Below the pieces are notes generated by a model. The model was not told the DNA's origin. It searched no databases and saw only the letters and a program-made list of their open reading frames with translations. Shown in pieces: positions 15,327 to 23,884 of a stretch of 41,610 nucleotides of DNA. Numbering within the stretch: position 1 is the stretch's first letter; each line of letters begins with the position of its first letter. The DNA comes from an uncultured Treponema sp. (GTDB lineage: Bacteria > Spirochaetota > Spirochaetia > Treponematales > Treponemataceae), in contig NZ_CALHGC010000149.1 of the NCBI RefSeq assembly GCF_938029485.1, positions 1 to 41,610 on the forward strand, read 5' to 3'. Position numbers and translations under genes: made by a program.

Positions 15327-16721
15327 TTATGCCACGGTTAAATTCTTAACCCACCGCTCTTTTTTTAATTGATGCTTTGCAATAAGTAGCTTGAGGAAGT
15401 CGCTGAGCTTTGCAAGGCCGAACATCGTGACGGGCGAAAGTGCGGTAAAGTAGGTGAGAATAAGCATCACCGGTAGGAATACTACAGAGTTGACACTGAT
15501 GTCTACCCATGCACCGAGTTGAGCATCGCCACCTGCACGGGAAATCGCAAGTTGAGTATTAAGGTACGACCACAGCGGCATATAAAGGGCGATAACCCAT
15601 ATAAGATTCCGCGTAATAATGTGCGAGGCGGGCGAAAGCCTGATAAACACCACGGGAATAAGAAAGACCGTCAGCGCTTCACAGATGCCGACAAAGATAC
15701 CGAAGAGAAAAAAGCCGGAAAGAAACCACCGTGCCTGCTTGCGAGCTTCATCTAATTTGTTCTGCCCGAGCGAGCTACCGACAATGATACGCACACAGGT
15801 AAAGATAACCGGAAAGATTAAAAAGAAGATGTTCGCAATTGTCCATCCGGCAGCCATACCCGCAACGACCTCCGCCCCGCCGCGGCTGTTGTACAGTGCT
15901 GCGACAATCGTTTCGGTGCCAACCCACGAAATATCCGAAGCAAACACAAGCCCAAGTTTTTTAAACATCTGCATGAACAATGCCCACCGAACTTTCCAAA
16001 GCAACAAAATCCTCACGTAGAACGCAGGCCTTTTAATACGCACATATACAAGCAAAATACACAGTTCTATACAACGGGCTATCAGCGTTGCATACGCTGC
16101 TCCTTTTACTTCCAGCCGCGGCGCTCCGAAATTTCCGTAAATTAGAATGTAGTTTCCGCAAGTGTTGATCAAAGTAGAGATAATGGCACCGTACATAATA
16201 ATCTTTACCTTGCCAATGTCACGCAAAGAAGAGGCAATCGCCGTTGAAAAAGCTATCGGAATAAAGGTTAAAAGGATAATATGTAGATAGTATTGACCTT
16301 CTGCAATGATTTCCGGCGCCTGCTGATTGCCGTGTACCAAAAAACCGAGGATATGTCCGGAAAAAAAGAAAGCGAAAACCGTAAACAGCGCGGCGCAGGT
16401 AAGCATCATAATCTGCTTGAATCGGTATACCTGCTGCATTCCGCCTGCATCTTTTGCACCGTTAAACTGAGACATAAACATGCCGCCGGTTTCGGCAAAT
16501 GTCCCGACCGTTACCAAAAAGAGAAAGGTAAATTGGTTAGTGATATTGACCGCGCTCATTTTTATGTCGCCCAATCCTCCGACCATAAAATTATCGATCA
16601 GAGAAACGAGGCTTTGTACAAAAGTCTGAATCATTACCGGTATGGCAAATCCGAGCGCCTGGCGGTAAAAATGAACCGGCCCAAGCAAAAATCTTTTATG
16701 TTGCATATTTAAAAACTTCAA
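15327..16721 (-). CDS. MATE-family transporter
   Basis: The 464-residue protein has about twelve hydrophobic helices in two related halves. The first half begins GFAIPVMIQTFVQSLVSLID, with the second half near residue 240. This is the MATE/NorM-DinF fold, which exports cationic drugs or lipid-linked compounds using an ion gradient. It is the last gene of the nine-gene operon and overlaps the acyltransferase upstream by 4 nt (ATGA). That makes it a candidate exporter or flippase for whatever the operon makes; aryl-polyene clusters normally use an MMPL exporter. The role is inferred from position, and a general multidrug role remains possible. Confidence 0.9.
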   Translation of the reverse strand: MKFLNMQHKRFLLGPVHFYRQALGFAIPVMIQTFVQSLVSLIDNFMVGGLGDIKMSAVNITNQFTFLFLVTVGTFAETGGMFMSQFNGAKDAGGMQQVYRFKQIMMLTCAALFTVFAFFFSGHILGFLVHGNQQAPEIIAEGQYYLHIILLTFIPIAFSTAIASSLRDIGKVKIIMYGAIISTLINTCGNYILIYGNFGAPRLEVKGAAYATLIARCIELCILLVYVRIKRPAFYVRILLLWKVRWALFMQMFKKLGLVFASDISWVGTETIVAALYNSRGGAEVVAGMAAGWTIANIFFLIFPVIFTCVRIIVGSSLGQNKLDEARKQARWFLSGFFLFGIFVGICEALTVFLIPVVFIRLSPASHIITRNLIWVIALYMPLWSYLNTQLAISRAGGDAQLGAWVDISVNSVVFLPVMLILTYFTALSPVTMFGLAKLSDFLKLLIAKHQLKKERWVKNLTVA

Positions 16722-17674
16722 ATTTTTTTAGAAGCTGCTTCCCATATATCAAAAAAGTTATACCACTGCAGCGGATATTCTAACACCTTTTCTTCCAATA
16801 ACTCAACATATTCATGCATTAACGCATGTATCATATCATCTTTCTTCTTTTTCTCCATTATTGCCGAAGATTTATACAGGAAAAAATCATACTTCGAAAC
16901 AAAAGTATCGTGTTCTCGTAATGCAAAAAAATAATACAACGGAGCTTTCAGTATAATGGGTAATAAAAAAGCTCCATAAGGTAATGCAATCATATCTCCT
17001 AAAAATGGGACGAGAACAGTTCTTTGACTATGTTCGGAAAGCGTCCGATCTCCTGCCATGACGATTATTTCGCCATTGTCGAGTTTTTCCTGCAATAACA
17101 GTGCTGTTTCAAGACCGACAGTACGGGAATTGATAAGATTGATGCCGAACTGTTTTTGAATTGAGCGCATAAACGAATTGAATTGAGGCGACATTGCCGT
17201 ATCGATGATGATGTTTACCTTAGTGTTATTTACGCCGTCTTTATTATCCTGTATTGCCAAAGCCCGCAGCAAATCGATATTGCCTAAATGGGAACATACA
17301 AAAAAACATCCTTTTTTTTCTTTCAGATTGGTGATTATCTCTTGATAAACATCACGGTTTTTTATGATGAGATCGGAAACCTTTATATCCTGCATCCACG
17401 CAGCAATGCGTTCAACAAGTGAAAGACTGAAAGAGTAAAAATGCTTGTACACTGTTTTGGCGGACGGTTTGGTGGCGGGCTTATATTGTGCAATACGTTT
17501 AAAAAATGCGGCGGAAACAGCCCGTTTAGCGGGAGAAAAACAATAATAAAAAAACGTGACCGGGCGGAGCAAAAGAGCAATATATTTAATGCGCAAAATG
17601 TTATAGATGAAAAAAAACAGACGCAGGGCAAATCCGTTACCGGATACTTCTTTCATCTTTGACCAATGCTTCAT
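16718..17674 (-). CDS. LpxL/HtrB-like acyltransferase
   Basis: The 318-residue protein resembles the lauroyl/myristoyl acyltransferases of lipid A synthesis. It has the catalytic H-x4-D in CSHLGNID, followed by DRTLSEHSQRTVLVPFLG. The N-terminal basic and hydrophobic segment (about 15-50) should sit on the membrane. Treponemes are generally thought not to make classical lipid A, so it more likely acylates a glycolipid made with the neighbouring glycosyltransferase. In aryl-polyene clusters a glycosyltransferase and an acyltransferase of this type build the lipid anchor. It overlaps its neighbours by 4 nt on both sides, so it is clearly translated as part of the operon. Confidence 0.84.
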   Translation of the reverse strand: MKHWSKMKEVSGNGFALRLFFFIYNILRIKYIALLLRPVTFFYYCFSPAKRAVSAAFFKRIAQYKPATKPSAKTVYKHFYSFSLSLVERIAAWMQDIKVSDLIIKNRDVYQEIITNLKEKKGCFFVCSHLGNIDLLRALAIQDNKDGVNNTKVNIIIDTAMSPQFNSFMRSIQKQFGINLINSRTVGLETALLLQEKLDNGEIIVMAGDRTLSEHSQRTVLVPFLGDMIALPYGAFLLPIILKAPLYYFFALREHDTFVSKYDFFLYKSSAIMEKKKKDDMIHALMHEYVELLEEKVLEYPLQWYNFFDIWEAASKKI

Positions 17675-18447
17675 GAATGCACGCGTCTCCTAAGTGCGTA
17701 AAACAGAATAATCGGGAATCGGAAAAACATTTCGCAGCATAATAATGCGTGTTTTGCGCTCAAAATGACCGTATCGCGAAAAGCCTTGTAATGGGAGCTG
17801 CCGTCTTTAGGATAGGTTACTTCAACGGGCATATAAATAATCGACGTTCCGTTCCAATACAGGCGGGTTAAAAGCTCCATATCAATCGGCATCCTTTTAC
17901 TGATGAATGGGTTGCGATATATTCTCCATGTTTCTGTAACGGGATAAATTCTAAAGCCGCATAACGAATCGCGCACATTCGGTGTGAGTGTTGTAATAGA
18001 AACAAAAAAATTTGAAACTTTTCGTCCGTCTTTGCGTATGGAGGGAACGGTATCGTCGTAAATAGGGTAACCGATAATAGCATGCTTGATTGTTGTTTGC
18101 ATTTTGCTCCGATTTATAAACGCAGGAATCGTCGCAAGTCTGTGTTGATTGTCCGCATCAACTTGGAATGCAAAATCAATAGCGTGCTGTTTGCAATACT
18201 CAATGCCCTGTTTTATCGCCCATCCTTTACCGCTGTTTTTTGTATTGCTGATTAACACAATGTCAGGATGTCTGTCGATAATTTTTTTTAGGATAGCTTT
18301 ATTTTCTTGGTTACTACCGTCATCGACAATGATAAGCGGTATACCGAATGTCAGAAAAGACGGTATTGCCTGTTCCAAAAGTGCGGCGTGATTATATACC
18401 GGTATTAAAAAACAATACGTCCATGTATCGGAAGCGCTATGCATCAA
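17671..18447 (-). CDS. Family 2 glycosyltransferase
   Basis: The 258-residue enzyme opens with FLIPVYNHAALLEQ, then IIVDDGSNQ and the DxD-bearing FQVDADNQH, the standard GT-A signatures for binding a nucleotide sugar and metal. A hydrophobic or aromatic C terminus (FFRFPIILFYAL) could associate with the membrane. It overlaps the AMP-ligase gene and the acyltransferase gene by 4 nt each. The neighbours suggest it adds a sugar to a lipid or polyene carrier, comparable to the glycosyltransferase part of ApeJ in aryl-polyene clusters. The acceptor is not known. Confidence 0.88.
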   Translation of the reverse strand: MMHSASDTWTYCFLIPVYNHAALLEQAIPSFLTFGIPLIIVDDGSNQENKAILKKIIDRHPDIVLISNTKNSGKGWAIKQGIEYCKQHAIDFAFQVDADNQHRLATIPAFINRSKMQTTIKHAIIGYPIYDDTVPSIRKDGRKVSNFFVSITTLTPNVRDSLCGFRIYPVTETWRIYRNPFISKRMPIDMELLTRLYWNGTSIIYMPVEVTYPKDGSSHYKAFRDTVILSAKHALLCCEMFFRFPIILFYALRRRVHS

Positions 18448-20177
18448 GCACCTTCTAAATGCAAAATACCGGAAGAATAATTTTTATCCGAATCGGAAAA
18501 CGAAAAAGAAAGCTTTCTTCCTTGCGGAAAAAAATCAAGAGAAAGTATAAGCGGCGTATCGGGATGAATCATATTCGTATATTTTAATTTTTTTGATGTC
18601 TTAATATATAAAGAATGAGAAAAAAGTTTTTTCGAAATATCAAACGCCGTTTTTACCTGTGCAACCGCTGGAAGGATATGAAAGCCGTCAAAATGCCCGC
18701 GAAAAAAGCGCGAATTTTCCGGAAAGTTGATGTTAATTTTTACGGAATAATGATCGCCGGTAAAATCAATGGGCTGTGCGGTGTACTCATACGGAGTAGA
18801 TGTATGTAACAAGCTTTCCAATTGTGTATGGTTGATTTTTCCCATTGCATTTTTCGGTATGGTATCAACTATGTAGATTTTCTTCGGAGCCAATGTTTTA
18901 TCAAAATAACTGTGTAGATAATCTTGTATATGCTTTTTGGCTGCCTGCTCGTTTTCCGTATATAGCGTATAGAGGTCGGAGCCTTTTTTTAAGACGATAA
19001 AAGAAACAGTTTGTTCGCGGCGGCTGGTTTTATGATAGATCGTATGGCAATCTGCACAATCCGGCAATGCTAAAAGCTTTGTGTCTATGTCTTTTAAGTC
19101 GATACGGCGACCTTCAATCTTTACCGTAGAATCCACCCGTCCGAGCAAGGTAAACGAGCCGTTATCGTTACACGCAATTAAATCTCCGCCGACAACGGTC
19201 CCGTCAAAATATGGGGAACGTGCGGTAAAGGTATTATCCGGAGCCGCCGATAGACTGACGCATGGAAACGGACACCATAGCGGATTTGTTCTTTGCTTAC
19301 GCCATGCAATACCGCCTGTTTCGGTACTACCGTATATTTCGATTGCTTCCGTTCCGAAAATGTCTGCACAATTTGAACTTCCCGCAGCATCAAGCGCACC
19401 TGCAGAAGAGAAAACCGTCCACTGTGTGGAAGTCGGCAAGGGGATTTTGACAACCCTTTTTAAGAAAGCGGGGCTGCTTACAAAAGTAATTTTTTTCCAC
19501 GACGAAAAACCGGCGCATGTTTCCAGATAGTTAATGCGACTTGAGAAAATCGGGCATTGTACGGCAAATGGAAGTAAAACGTAAAATAAAAAACCGTATA
19601 CGTGATAATGAAACACGGATGTTAAGAACAAACTATCGGTTATGTCTTCTCCAAAGCACGTGAACAATTCTTCAACTTCCCGTTCAAGGTGAGAAAACTT
19701 TTTCTCGATAATCTTCGGTTTTCCGGTACTGCCGGAAGTATAAAAATGAATGTCTGCAGAAGGGCTGATCGTTAGTCCTTTTAACATTGAACAATCGAGA
19801 CACTCCGTAGTCGCTGCATTCGCACTATTGCATAGCAACAATTGTGAAACACTCAGTTGAGTCTCTGATGAATCGGAAACAAAAAACGCATCATCATTAA
19901 AAATATCTTTGATATACGCGTATTTATTTGTATTGAGTAAACAAACTTTCTTTTTTGCCAACAAGGCAGTAAAGAAAATAACCATAAACTCATAGATCTT
20001 TTCCGAAAAGATCAAAAAAGACGATTCCGAACGTGCAGAAAAATATGGATATACTGTTGCAATATCATGCACAAAATCGCCGACAGTTTTATTATCCGTA
20101 TCCGAACTATCTATAAGAAAAGGCTCGGATGAATCCCGTAAGCTATAAAAATCCGTTTCACTCAGTAATTTAAGCAT
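18444..20177 (-). CDS. AMP-dependent acyl ligase fused to a hotdog-fold dehydratase-like domain
   Basis: The 577-residue protein (from ATG 20177, preceded by GAAGGA; a GTG 33 nt further up has no ribosome site) has two parts. Residues about 1-455 are an adenylate-forming ligase with the P-loop FYTSGSTGKPK, IEIYGSTETGG and LGRVDSTVKIEGRRIDL. The last 115 residues resemble FabA/FabZ/ApeI hotdog dehydratases, with FFRGHFDGFHILPAVAQV at the usual active-site helix. In aryl-polyene clusters ApeH (ligase) and ApeI (dehydratase) are separate neighbouring genes; here they are one protein. It should activate an acyl or aryl acid and load it on one of the two carrier proteins encoded just upstream. Confidence 0.87.
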   Translation of the reverse strand: MLKLLSETDFYSLRDSSEPFLIDSSDTDNKTVGDFVHDIATVYPYFSARSESSFLIFSEKIYEFMVIFFTALLAKKKVCLLNTNKYAYIKDIFNDDAFFVSDSSETQLSVSQLLLCNSANAATTECLDCSMLKGLTISPSADIHFYTSGSTGKPKIIEKKFSHLEREVEELFTCFGEDITDSLFLTSVFHYHVYGFLFYVLLPFAVQCPIFSSRINYLETCAGFSSWKKITFVSSPAFLKRVVKIPLPTSTQWTVFSSAGALDAAGSSNCADIFGTEAIEIYGSTETGGIAWRKQRTNPLWCPFPCVSLSAAPDNTFTARSPYFDGTVVGGDLIACNDNGSFTLLGRVDSTVKIEGRRIDLKDIDTKLLALPDCADCHTIYHKTSRREQTVSFIVLKKGSDLYTLYTENEQAAKKHIQDYLHSYFDKTLAPKKIYIVDTIPKNAMGKINHTQLESLLHTSTPYEYTAQPIDFTGDHYSVKININFPENSRFFRGHFDGFHILPAVAQVKTAFDISKKLFSHSLYIKTSKKLKYTNMIHPDTPLILSLDFFPQGRKLSFSFSDSDKNYSSGILHLEGA

Positions 20178-20224
20178 CGACCGTCCTTCATTCACAATAT
20201 CGGCTCTCACTCTGTCGATGTTTT

Positions 20225-20464
20225 TTATACGGCGCTACAAATAACATCGAGAATTTCAGAAAGTGTTCTTTTGTCTTTAAAATCCGCCGCCGATACATTT
20301 AGCTTCAGCATATTATTCAACGTAACAATCAAATCGATAATATCGATACTGTCAAGATCAAGATCGGTAACGATATTTGAATCCATCGTAATTTTCGATT
20401 CTTCGATTTCAAATTTTTCCGTCATAATTTTTTTTACTTCTTCAAAGAGTTCCTCTTTTTTCAT
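20225..20464 (-). CDS. Acyl carrier protein
   Basis: The 79-residue acidic helical protein carries the phosphopantetheine site LDSIDII, with serine in the canonical DSxD/E setting. It has a good ribosome site (AGGAG, 7 nt spacing). It follows a first carrier protein after 113 nt and precedes the ligase by 47 nt. In aryl-polyene clusters the paired carriers ApeE and ApeF stand in the same place. Confidence 0.93.
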   Translation of the reverse strand: MKKEELFEEVKKIMTEKFEIEESKITMDSNIVTDLDLDSIDIIDLIVTLNNMLKLNVSAADFKDKRTLSEILDVICSAV

Positions 20465-20577
20465 GTTCTACTCCTATCTTTATCATATTGAGCATCTGTG
20501 AACTAAAATTGATTTTTTGAGATGCCGTTTATTATTTTGCTAACCTGCGTTTGTACTTTTGCCGTCGCACTGAGCGT

Positions 20578-20856
20578 CTATACGGCGTTTTTACAGATAA
20601 AATCACTCAGCGTTGAAACCGAATAAAAATGCTTTTTATTGTCCTCTTCATTTTGAGAGAAACTGATGCCGAATTTCTTTTTCAGCGCAACACCCAGCTC
20701 CAGTGCATCGATTGAATCCAAGCCTAATCCGTCTCCTTCTACAAAAAGAGGCGCTTCCGCATCGATGTCTGCCGGTTTTACATCTTCCAAATCCAACGAC
20801 TGAATAATGATATTCTTAATTTCGTTTTGGATATCTTCCTTAGTATTCACAACCAT
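20578..20856 (-). CDS. Acyl carrier protein (divergent)
   Basis: The 92-residue carrier protein has GLDSIDALEL as its phosphopantetheine site. An insertion ahead of it (FVEGDGLG) and an EEDNKKHFYSV segment later match the carrier proteins of aryl-polyene-like clusters better than housekeeping AcpP. Its start overlaps the acyltransferase gene by 17 nt, which implies coupled translation. The two carriers of this operon differ strongly from each other, so they probably hold different chains or act at different steps. Confidence 0.92.
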   Translation of the reverse strand: MVVNTKEDIQNEIKNIIIQSLDLEDVKPADIDAEAPLFVEGDGLGLDSIDALELGVALKKKFGISFSQNEEDNKKHFYSVSTLSDFICKNAV

Positions 20857-21616
20857 CCTCCGAAAAAATTGTATTACGTATTGCTTCTGTCAATGTCCTT
20901 GCTGCCTGAGAAAAAGGTTCACGTTTAAATGAATCTATTGCTATCATTGCATGAGGTTCCAATATCAATCGTGCATATCCTTGAATATGTACTTTAAATA
21001 AGGATTCATGTTTTCCTAATCCTACAAGATTTTCAGTTTTAATATGAATCGGTAATATATCGGTATCTGCACGCAAAGCAATTTGTGCCGCACCTCTTTT
21101 GAGAGGTTTTCCGGCAGTCTCAGGTCTGGTACGAGTCCCTTCCGGGAAGATTATCATATTATTACCATCATGTAAAGATTTTTTGCAGCGTTCCAATAAT
21201 ACTTCGGGGTCTGCAGAAGAGCTGACAAAGAGTTGTCCGACAATTGCCCGTACCCAAAAATTATTGAATAAGCGCCCTGCAACAATACAGTCGGGATGCG
21301 GCACCGCAGAAATAAGAACCACAACATCAATTAATGACGGATGATTTGCAACGATAACGGTAGAGTGTAGATCTTTATATTTTTGCAGAGCGGAGGTGTC
21401 GACTTTGACGTGTGCCCACCAATGCAATAGGCATATGAAAAAAGAAAAGTGCCCGCGAACAACGGCCATTTTTGCATTATATCGTGCTTTTTTTTTCCAT
21501 ATGAATACATGAATTAAAGGAAATATAATAAATGAAGCCAATACCGAGCAAAGTCCGAAATATGCAAAACAGGCTAACTTTCCTACAATGTTTCTAAAAA
21601 CCCGCAGTTTATCCAT
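20840..21616 (-). CDS. PlsC-like 1-acylglycerol-3-phosphate acyltransferase family protein
   Basis: The 258-residue membrane-associated enzyme has the PlsC signatures H-x4-D (ANHPSLID) and FPEGTRTRP, with an N-terminal hydrophobic helix at about 10-35. It transfers an acyl chain from a carrier protein or CoA to a lipid acceptor. It overlaps the chain-length-factor gene by 8 nt and the first carrier gene by 17 nt. In aryl-polyene operons an acyltransferase occupies this slot between the chain-length factor and the two carrier proteins. A housekeeping phospholipid role cannot be excluded. Confidence 0.88.
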   Translation of the reverse strand: MDKLRVFRNIVGKLACFAYFGLCSVLASFIIFPLIHVFIWKKKARYNAKMAVVRGHFSFFICLLHWWAHVKVDTSALQKYKDLHSTVIVANHPSLIDVVVLISAVPHPDCIVAGRLFNNFWVRAIVGQLFVSSSADPEVLLERCKKSLHDGNNMIIFPEGTRTRPETAGKPLKRGAAQIALRADTDILPIHIKTENLVGLGKHESLFKVHIQGYARLILEPHAMIAIDSFKREPFSQAARTLTEAIRNTIFSEDGCEY

Positions 21617-22289
21617 TCTTATATATCTCCAACCTGTTTACTTGAATGGATGCTGCTGGTTCTGTCGGGTTTTGCATAAAGCTGACGAAACGTTTGCACT
21701 GATCATAATTTTCCAATCGATCTTGCGGCGGTGTGGAAGAAAAACGTACCGTGTATCCGTTGCCTTGCAGTGAAAGTAAAAACGCTGCTATAAACGGTAT
21801 GTTTTTTTCATCGGAAATTCTTTGGTACGCTTCCGGTAAACGTTCTTCTCCTACCAACAGCAGCAGTTTTTCTTCTTCGCTATGGGTCTCCAAAAATGAA
21901 AGTGCATGAATTAACCCTGCTTCCAGTTGGTATGACATAGTGCTAAACGCTTGAGCTGACGCATGATTCTTGAGCGAAATTCCCAGCAATCCGAGTGCCG
22001 TATTAAACACCGATAAACTGAATGCTGTCGGCGATACTTCTTTTGTCTCAATTATTTTTTTTGAGATAGCATACTGGCGTTGGATCTCTCCGTATTTTGA
22101 TACGGAAATAATCGGCAAGTCTTCACCTTCACGGATATGTTGATGAGAGGCGGCAAAGCACATTTTAGTTAATTGGCTGCACCGTCTCCGTAACATCATC
22201 GGTACAAACGAAACATCAACTTCTGCCGCATTTTCCGTCGGTTCCCAGAAAAAAACGTTCAGTATTGTACAATTCCAGCTTTTCATCAT
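21609..22289 (-). CDS. Beta-ketoacyl synthase chain-length-factor-like protein (ApeC-like)
   Basis: The 226-residue protein looks like the short Ketoacyl-synt_2 family (aryl-polyene ApeC): an N-terminal MLRRRCSQLTKMCFAAS, then VFNTALGLLGISLKNHASAQAFS, then LLLVGEERLPEAY. The position of the thiolase-fold nucleophile (around AQAFS) has no cysteine, consistent with a non-catalytic chain-length factor. ApeC works as a heterodimer with the ketosynthase ApeO, but no ketosynthase is present in this window. The gene follows the methyltransferase by 8 nt and overlaps the acyltransferase by 8 nt. The family call rests on recognised motifs and the neighbour order. Confidence 0.75.
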   Translation of the reverse strand: MMKSWNCTILNVFFWEPTENAAEVDVSFVPMMLRRRCSQLTKMCFAASHQHIREGEDLPIISVSKYGEIQRQYAISKKIIETKEVSPTAFSLSVFNTALGLLGISLKNHASAQAFSTMSYQLEAGLIHALSFLETHSEEEKLLLLVGEERLPEAYQRISDEKNIPFIAAFLLSLQGNGYTVRFSSTPPQDRLENYDQCKRFVSFMQNPTEPAASIQVNRLEIYKNG

Positions 22290-22297
22290 TTTTCCTA

Positions 22298-23383
22298 TTA
22301 GGACACGTGAAATTGCAGCAGCGAATACGAGTTGATACCAAGGTTATGGTGTGCCCGTACCAGCGTACAGCCGACGGCTTCAATCGCACCGACTAAGTCC
22401 GAATATGAATACATTTTGCTGTTGCCGTTTGCCATTGCTGCAAAGTAAATCGACGTAGCCTGAATTGAATAGCTTGCCGCTTCAAACCGCTGCATATCCC
22501 ACAAAGGTTCAAGCACGAAGATGTTGCAATCGGATGGAACACAGCGCTTTATCTTTTTTAAGATATTTTGAATTTCTTCAAGAGAGAAACAATCAAGGAA
22601 CTGGCTCATCCAAACCGTATCGACATTGGACGGCAGCTGCTCATCATGATTCAAAATATTGGTAGGATAACTTTCGATTCGGTTTTTAAATGCTTCCAAT
22701 TCGGGATTGTTTTGCGCCATTGCAATTTGCGGTGCTAAATCCACCATTGTTACTAAAACTTCATTATTATAAGAAAGAGCCGCTTTAGTGAACTTTCCGG
22801 TATTGCTGCCGATGTCCATTATATGCCGGGGGTTTTCTTTAAATACGATGGGCAATGCTGCACCGAAGATACTGTCGGAATAATAATGATCGAATGCAAA
22901 CCAACTTTTCTGCACCTGTTTCGGCAACGCGGATAACCCTTGATAGATGGTATCCCAATCCCCAAAAACCTTTAAGCCGGCTGGTTTACCCGTTTTTAAG
23001 CTGTCCTGTAAATAAAAAAATCCCTGATAGCATACATCGTTGATAAAATTCATATTTGCTTTTGTCAACTCATCATTGAGCAAAAAGTAGCCGGTTTTTC
23101 CCAATACATAAGCCTGTGGCTCGGAATTCGGAACAATCTTTATGAGTTCCAAACCTAAGCTGAACTCCATCAACAGCTTTACGGCATAGGAAGAAAGCCC
23201 TGTTTTCTCGATGATAGCTTCTATCGTTAATCCGTCGTTTTTTGAATCCTCTATCGCTTTTAAGATATGCAGGTCAACCATTGCTTTTGCAGTTTGAAAA
23301 GCCGCCGGTGCAAAAGCTAATTTCTGAGCGGCAAATTTTGCCTCAAGGGCGGTAAGATTATCTTTGTAGTAGTATGAATGCAT
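22298..23383 (-). CDS. SAM-dependent methyltransferase with winged-helix dimerisation domain
   Basis: The 361-residue protein has an N-terminal winged-helix domain (about 15-90, TIEAIIEKTGLSSYAVKLLM) like small-molecule O-methyltransferases. A class I SAM-binding domain follows (about 185-330) with HIMDIGSNTGKFTKA, VTMVDLAPQ and VWMSQFLDCFSLEE. It probably methylates a small aromatic or acyl product. It is the first gene of the nine-gene operon; aryl-polyene clusters begin with a comparable methyltransferase. No Shine-Dalgarno precedes the ATG. A perfect TATAAT ends 6 nt upstream, so the whole operon may start from a leaderless mRNA. Confidence 0.85.
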   Translation of the reverse strand: MHSYYYKDNLTALEAKFAAQKLAFAPAAFQTAKAMVDLHILKAIEDSKNDGLTIEAIIEKTGLSSYAVKLLMEFSLGLELIKIVPNSEPQAYVLGKTGYFLLNDELTKANMNFINDVCYQGFFYLQDSLKTGKPAGLKVFGDWDTIYQGLSALPKQVQKSWFAFDHYYSDSIFGAALPIVFKENPRHIMDIGSNTGKFTKAALSYNNEVLVTMVDLAPQIAMAQNNPELEAFKNRIESYPTNILNHDEQLPSNVDTVWMSQFLDCFSLEEIQNILKKIKRCVPSDCNIFVLEPLWDMQRFEAASYSIQATSIYFAAMANGNSKMYSYSDLVGAIEAVGCTLVRAHHNLGINSYSLLQFHVS

Positions 23384-23389
23384 AGAGAT

Positions 23390-23395
23390 ATTATA
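23390..23395 (-). promoter_or_regulatory. -10 element of the nine-gene lipid/polyene operon
   Basis: A perfect minus-strand TATAAT is separated from the operon's first ATG by 6 nt. No good -35 was found at 16-18 nt. It shares a 90-bp divergent region with the promoter at 23439-23467. Confidence 0.5.
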
Positions 23396-23438
23396 GCCAT
23401 CTTTTGAAAATATGCCTACCGTCTACGCGTTGCTGCGC

Positions 23439-23467
23439 TTGCATAATAAAAAATTTTTTTCTATTAT
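23439..23467 (+). promoter_or_regulatory. Promoter of the flavodoxin-like/DnaJ/map operon
   Basis: TTGCAT (23439-23444), a 17-nt spacer that is mostly A and T, and TATTAT (23462-23467) are followed by 6 nt and then the ATG, with no Shine-Dalgarno. Confidence 0.5.
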
Positions 23468-23473
23468 ATCGCC

Positions 23474-23884
23474 ATGACAGCAGTATTAGTGTATTTTGAT
23501 AAAGAAAAAAAAACACAAACACAGCTTTTTCTGGAAGCCTTAAAAGAGACTGCCCGAAATCGATGCGATGATCTTCGCATCCTGGATGGATATGCACTGA
23601 CCGATACGGATCGGTTTAATATGTACGGATATATTGTTGTTTTTTGCGCCGAAAAACCGCTTTTTACGTCAAAACCTAATCCTGCCGTTGTAACTATTTT
23701 AAAAGATCATGGCCTTAAAGAAGGTTGTAAAGGCTGCGTTCTTACCGTAAGCCGTGGGCTATTTTCTGAAAAATTTACCCGAAATGTGATGAACGGATTA
23801 GAAAGCTGCGGCTTTATGATCGACTACTTCGATACTTTGCGAAATGCAGCGGATGCTCGCCGTGCGGGGGCAAATATTGGATAA
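23474..23884 (+). CDS. Flavodoxin-like small protein, unknown function
   Basis: The 136-residue protein starts TAVLVYFDKEKKTQTQLF and continues with alternating strand and helix: YGYIVVFCAEKP, GLKEGCKGCVLTVSRGLF, then GLESCGFMIDYF. The pattern resembles a flavodoxin fold, but the usual FMN-binding T-x-T-G-x-T loop is absent, so flavin binding is doubtful. Three cysteines cluster at GCKGC and SCG. It is the first gene of an operon with the DnaJ-domain gene, which overlaps its 3' end by up to 41 nt. I do not recognise a named family. Confidence 0.65.
   Translation: MTAVLVYFDKEKKTQTQLFLEALKETARNRCDDLRILDGYALTDTDRFNMYGYIVVFCAEKPLFTSKPNPAVVTILKDHGLKEGCKGCVLTVSRGLFSEKFTRNVMNGLESCGFMIDYFDTLRNAADARRAGANIG

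Noticed and set aside
16718..17674. Evidence for a lipid A pathway
   Set aside because: Only one LpxL-like gene, embedded in an unrelated operon; no lpxA, lpxC, lpxD or kdo genes in the window.
20178..20210. GTG 20210 as the start of the AMP-ligase
   Set aside because: No ribosome site, whereas the ATG at 20177 is preceded by GAAGGA.
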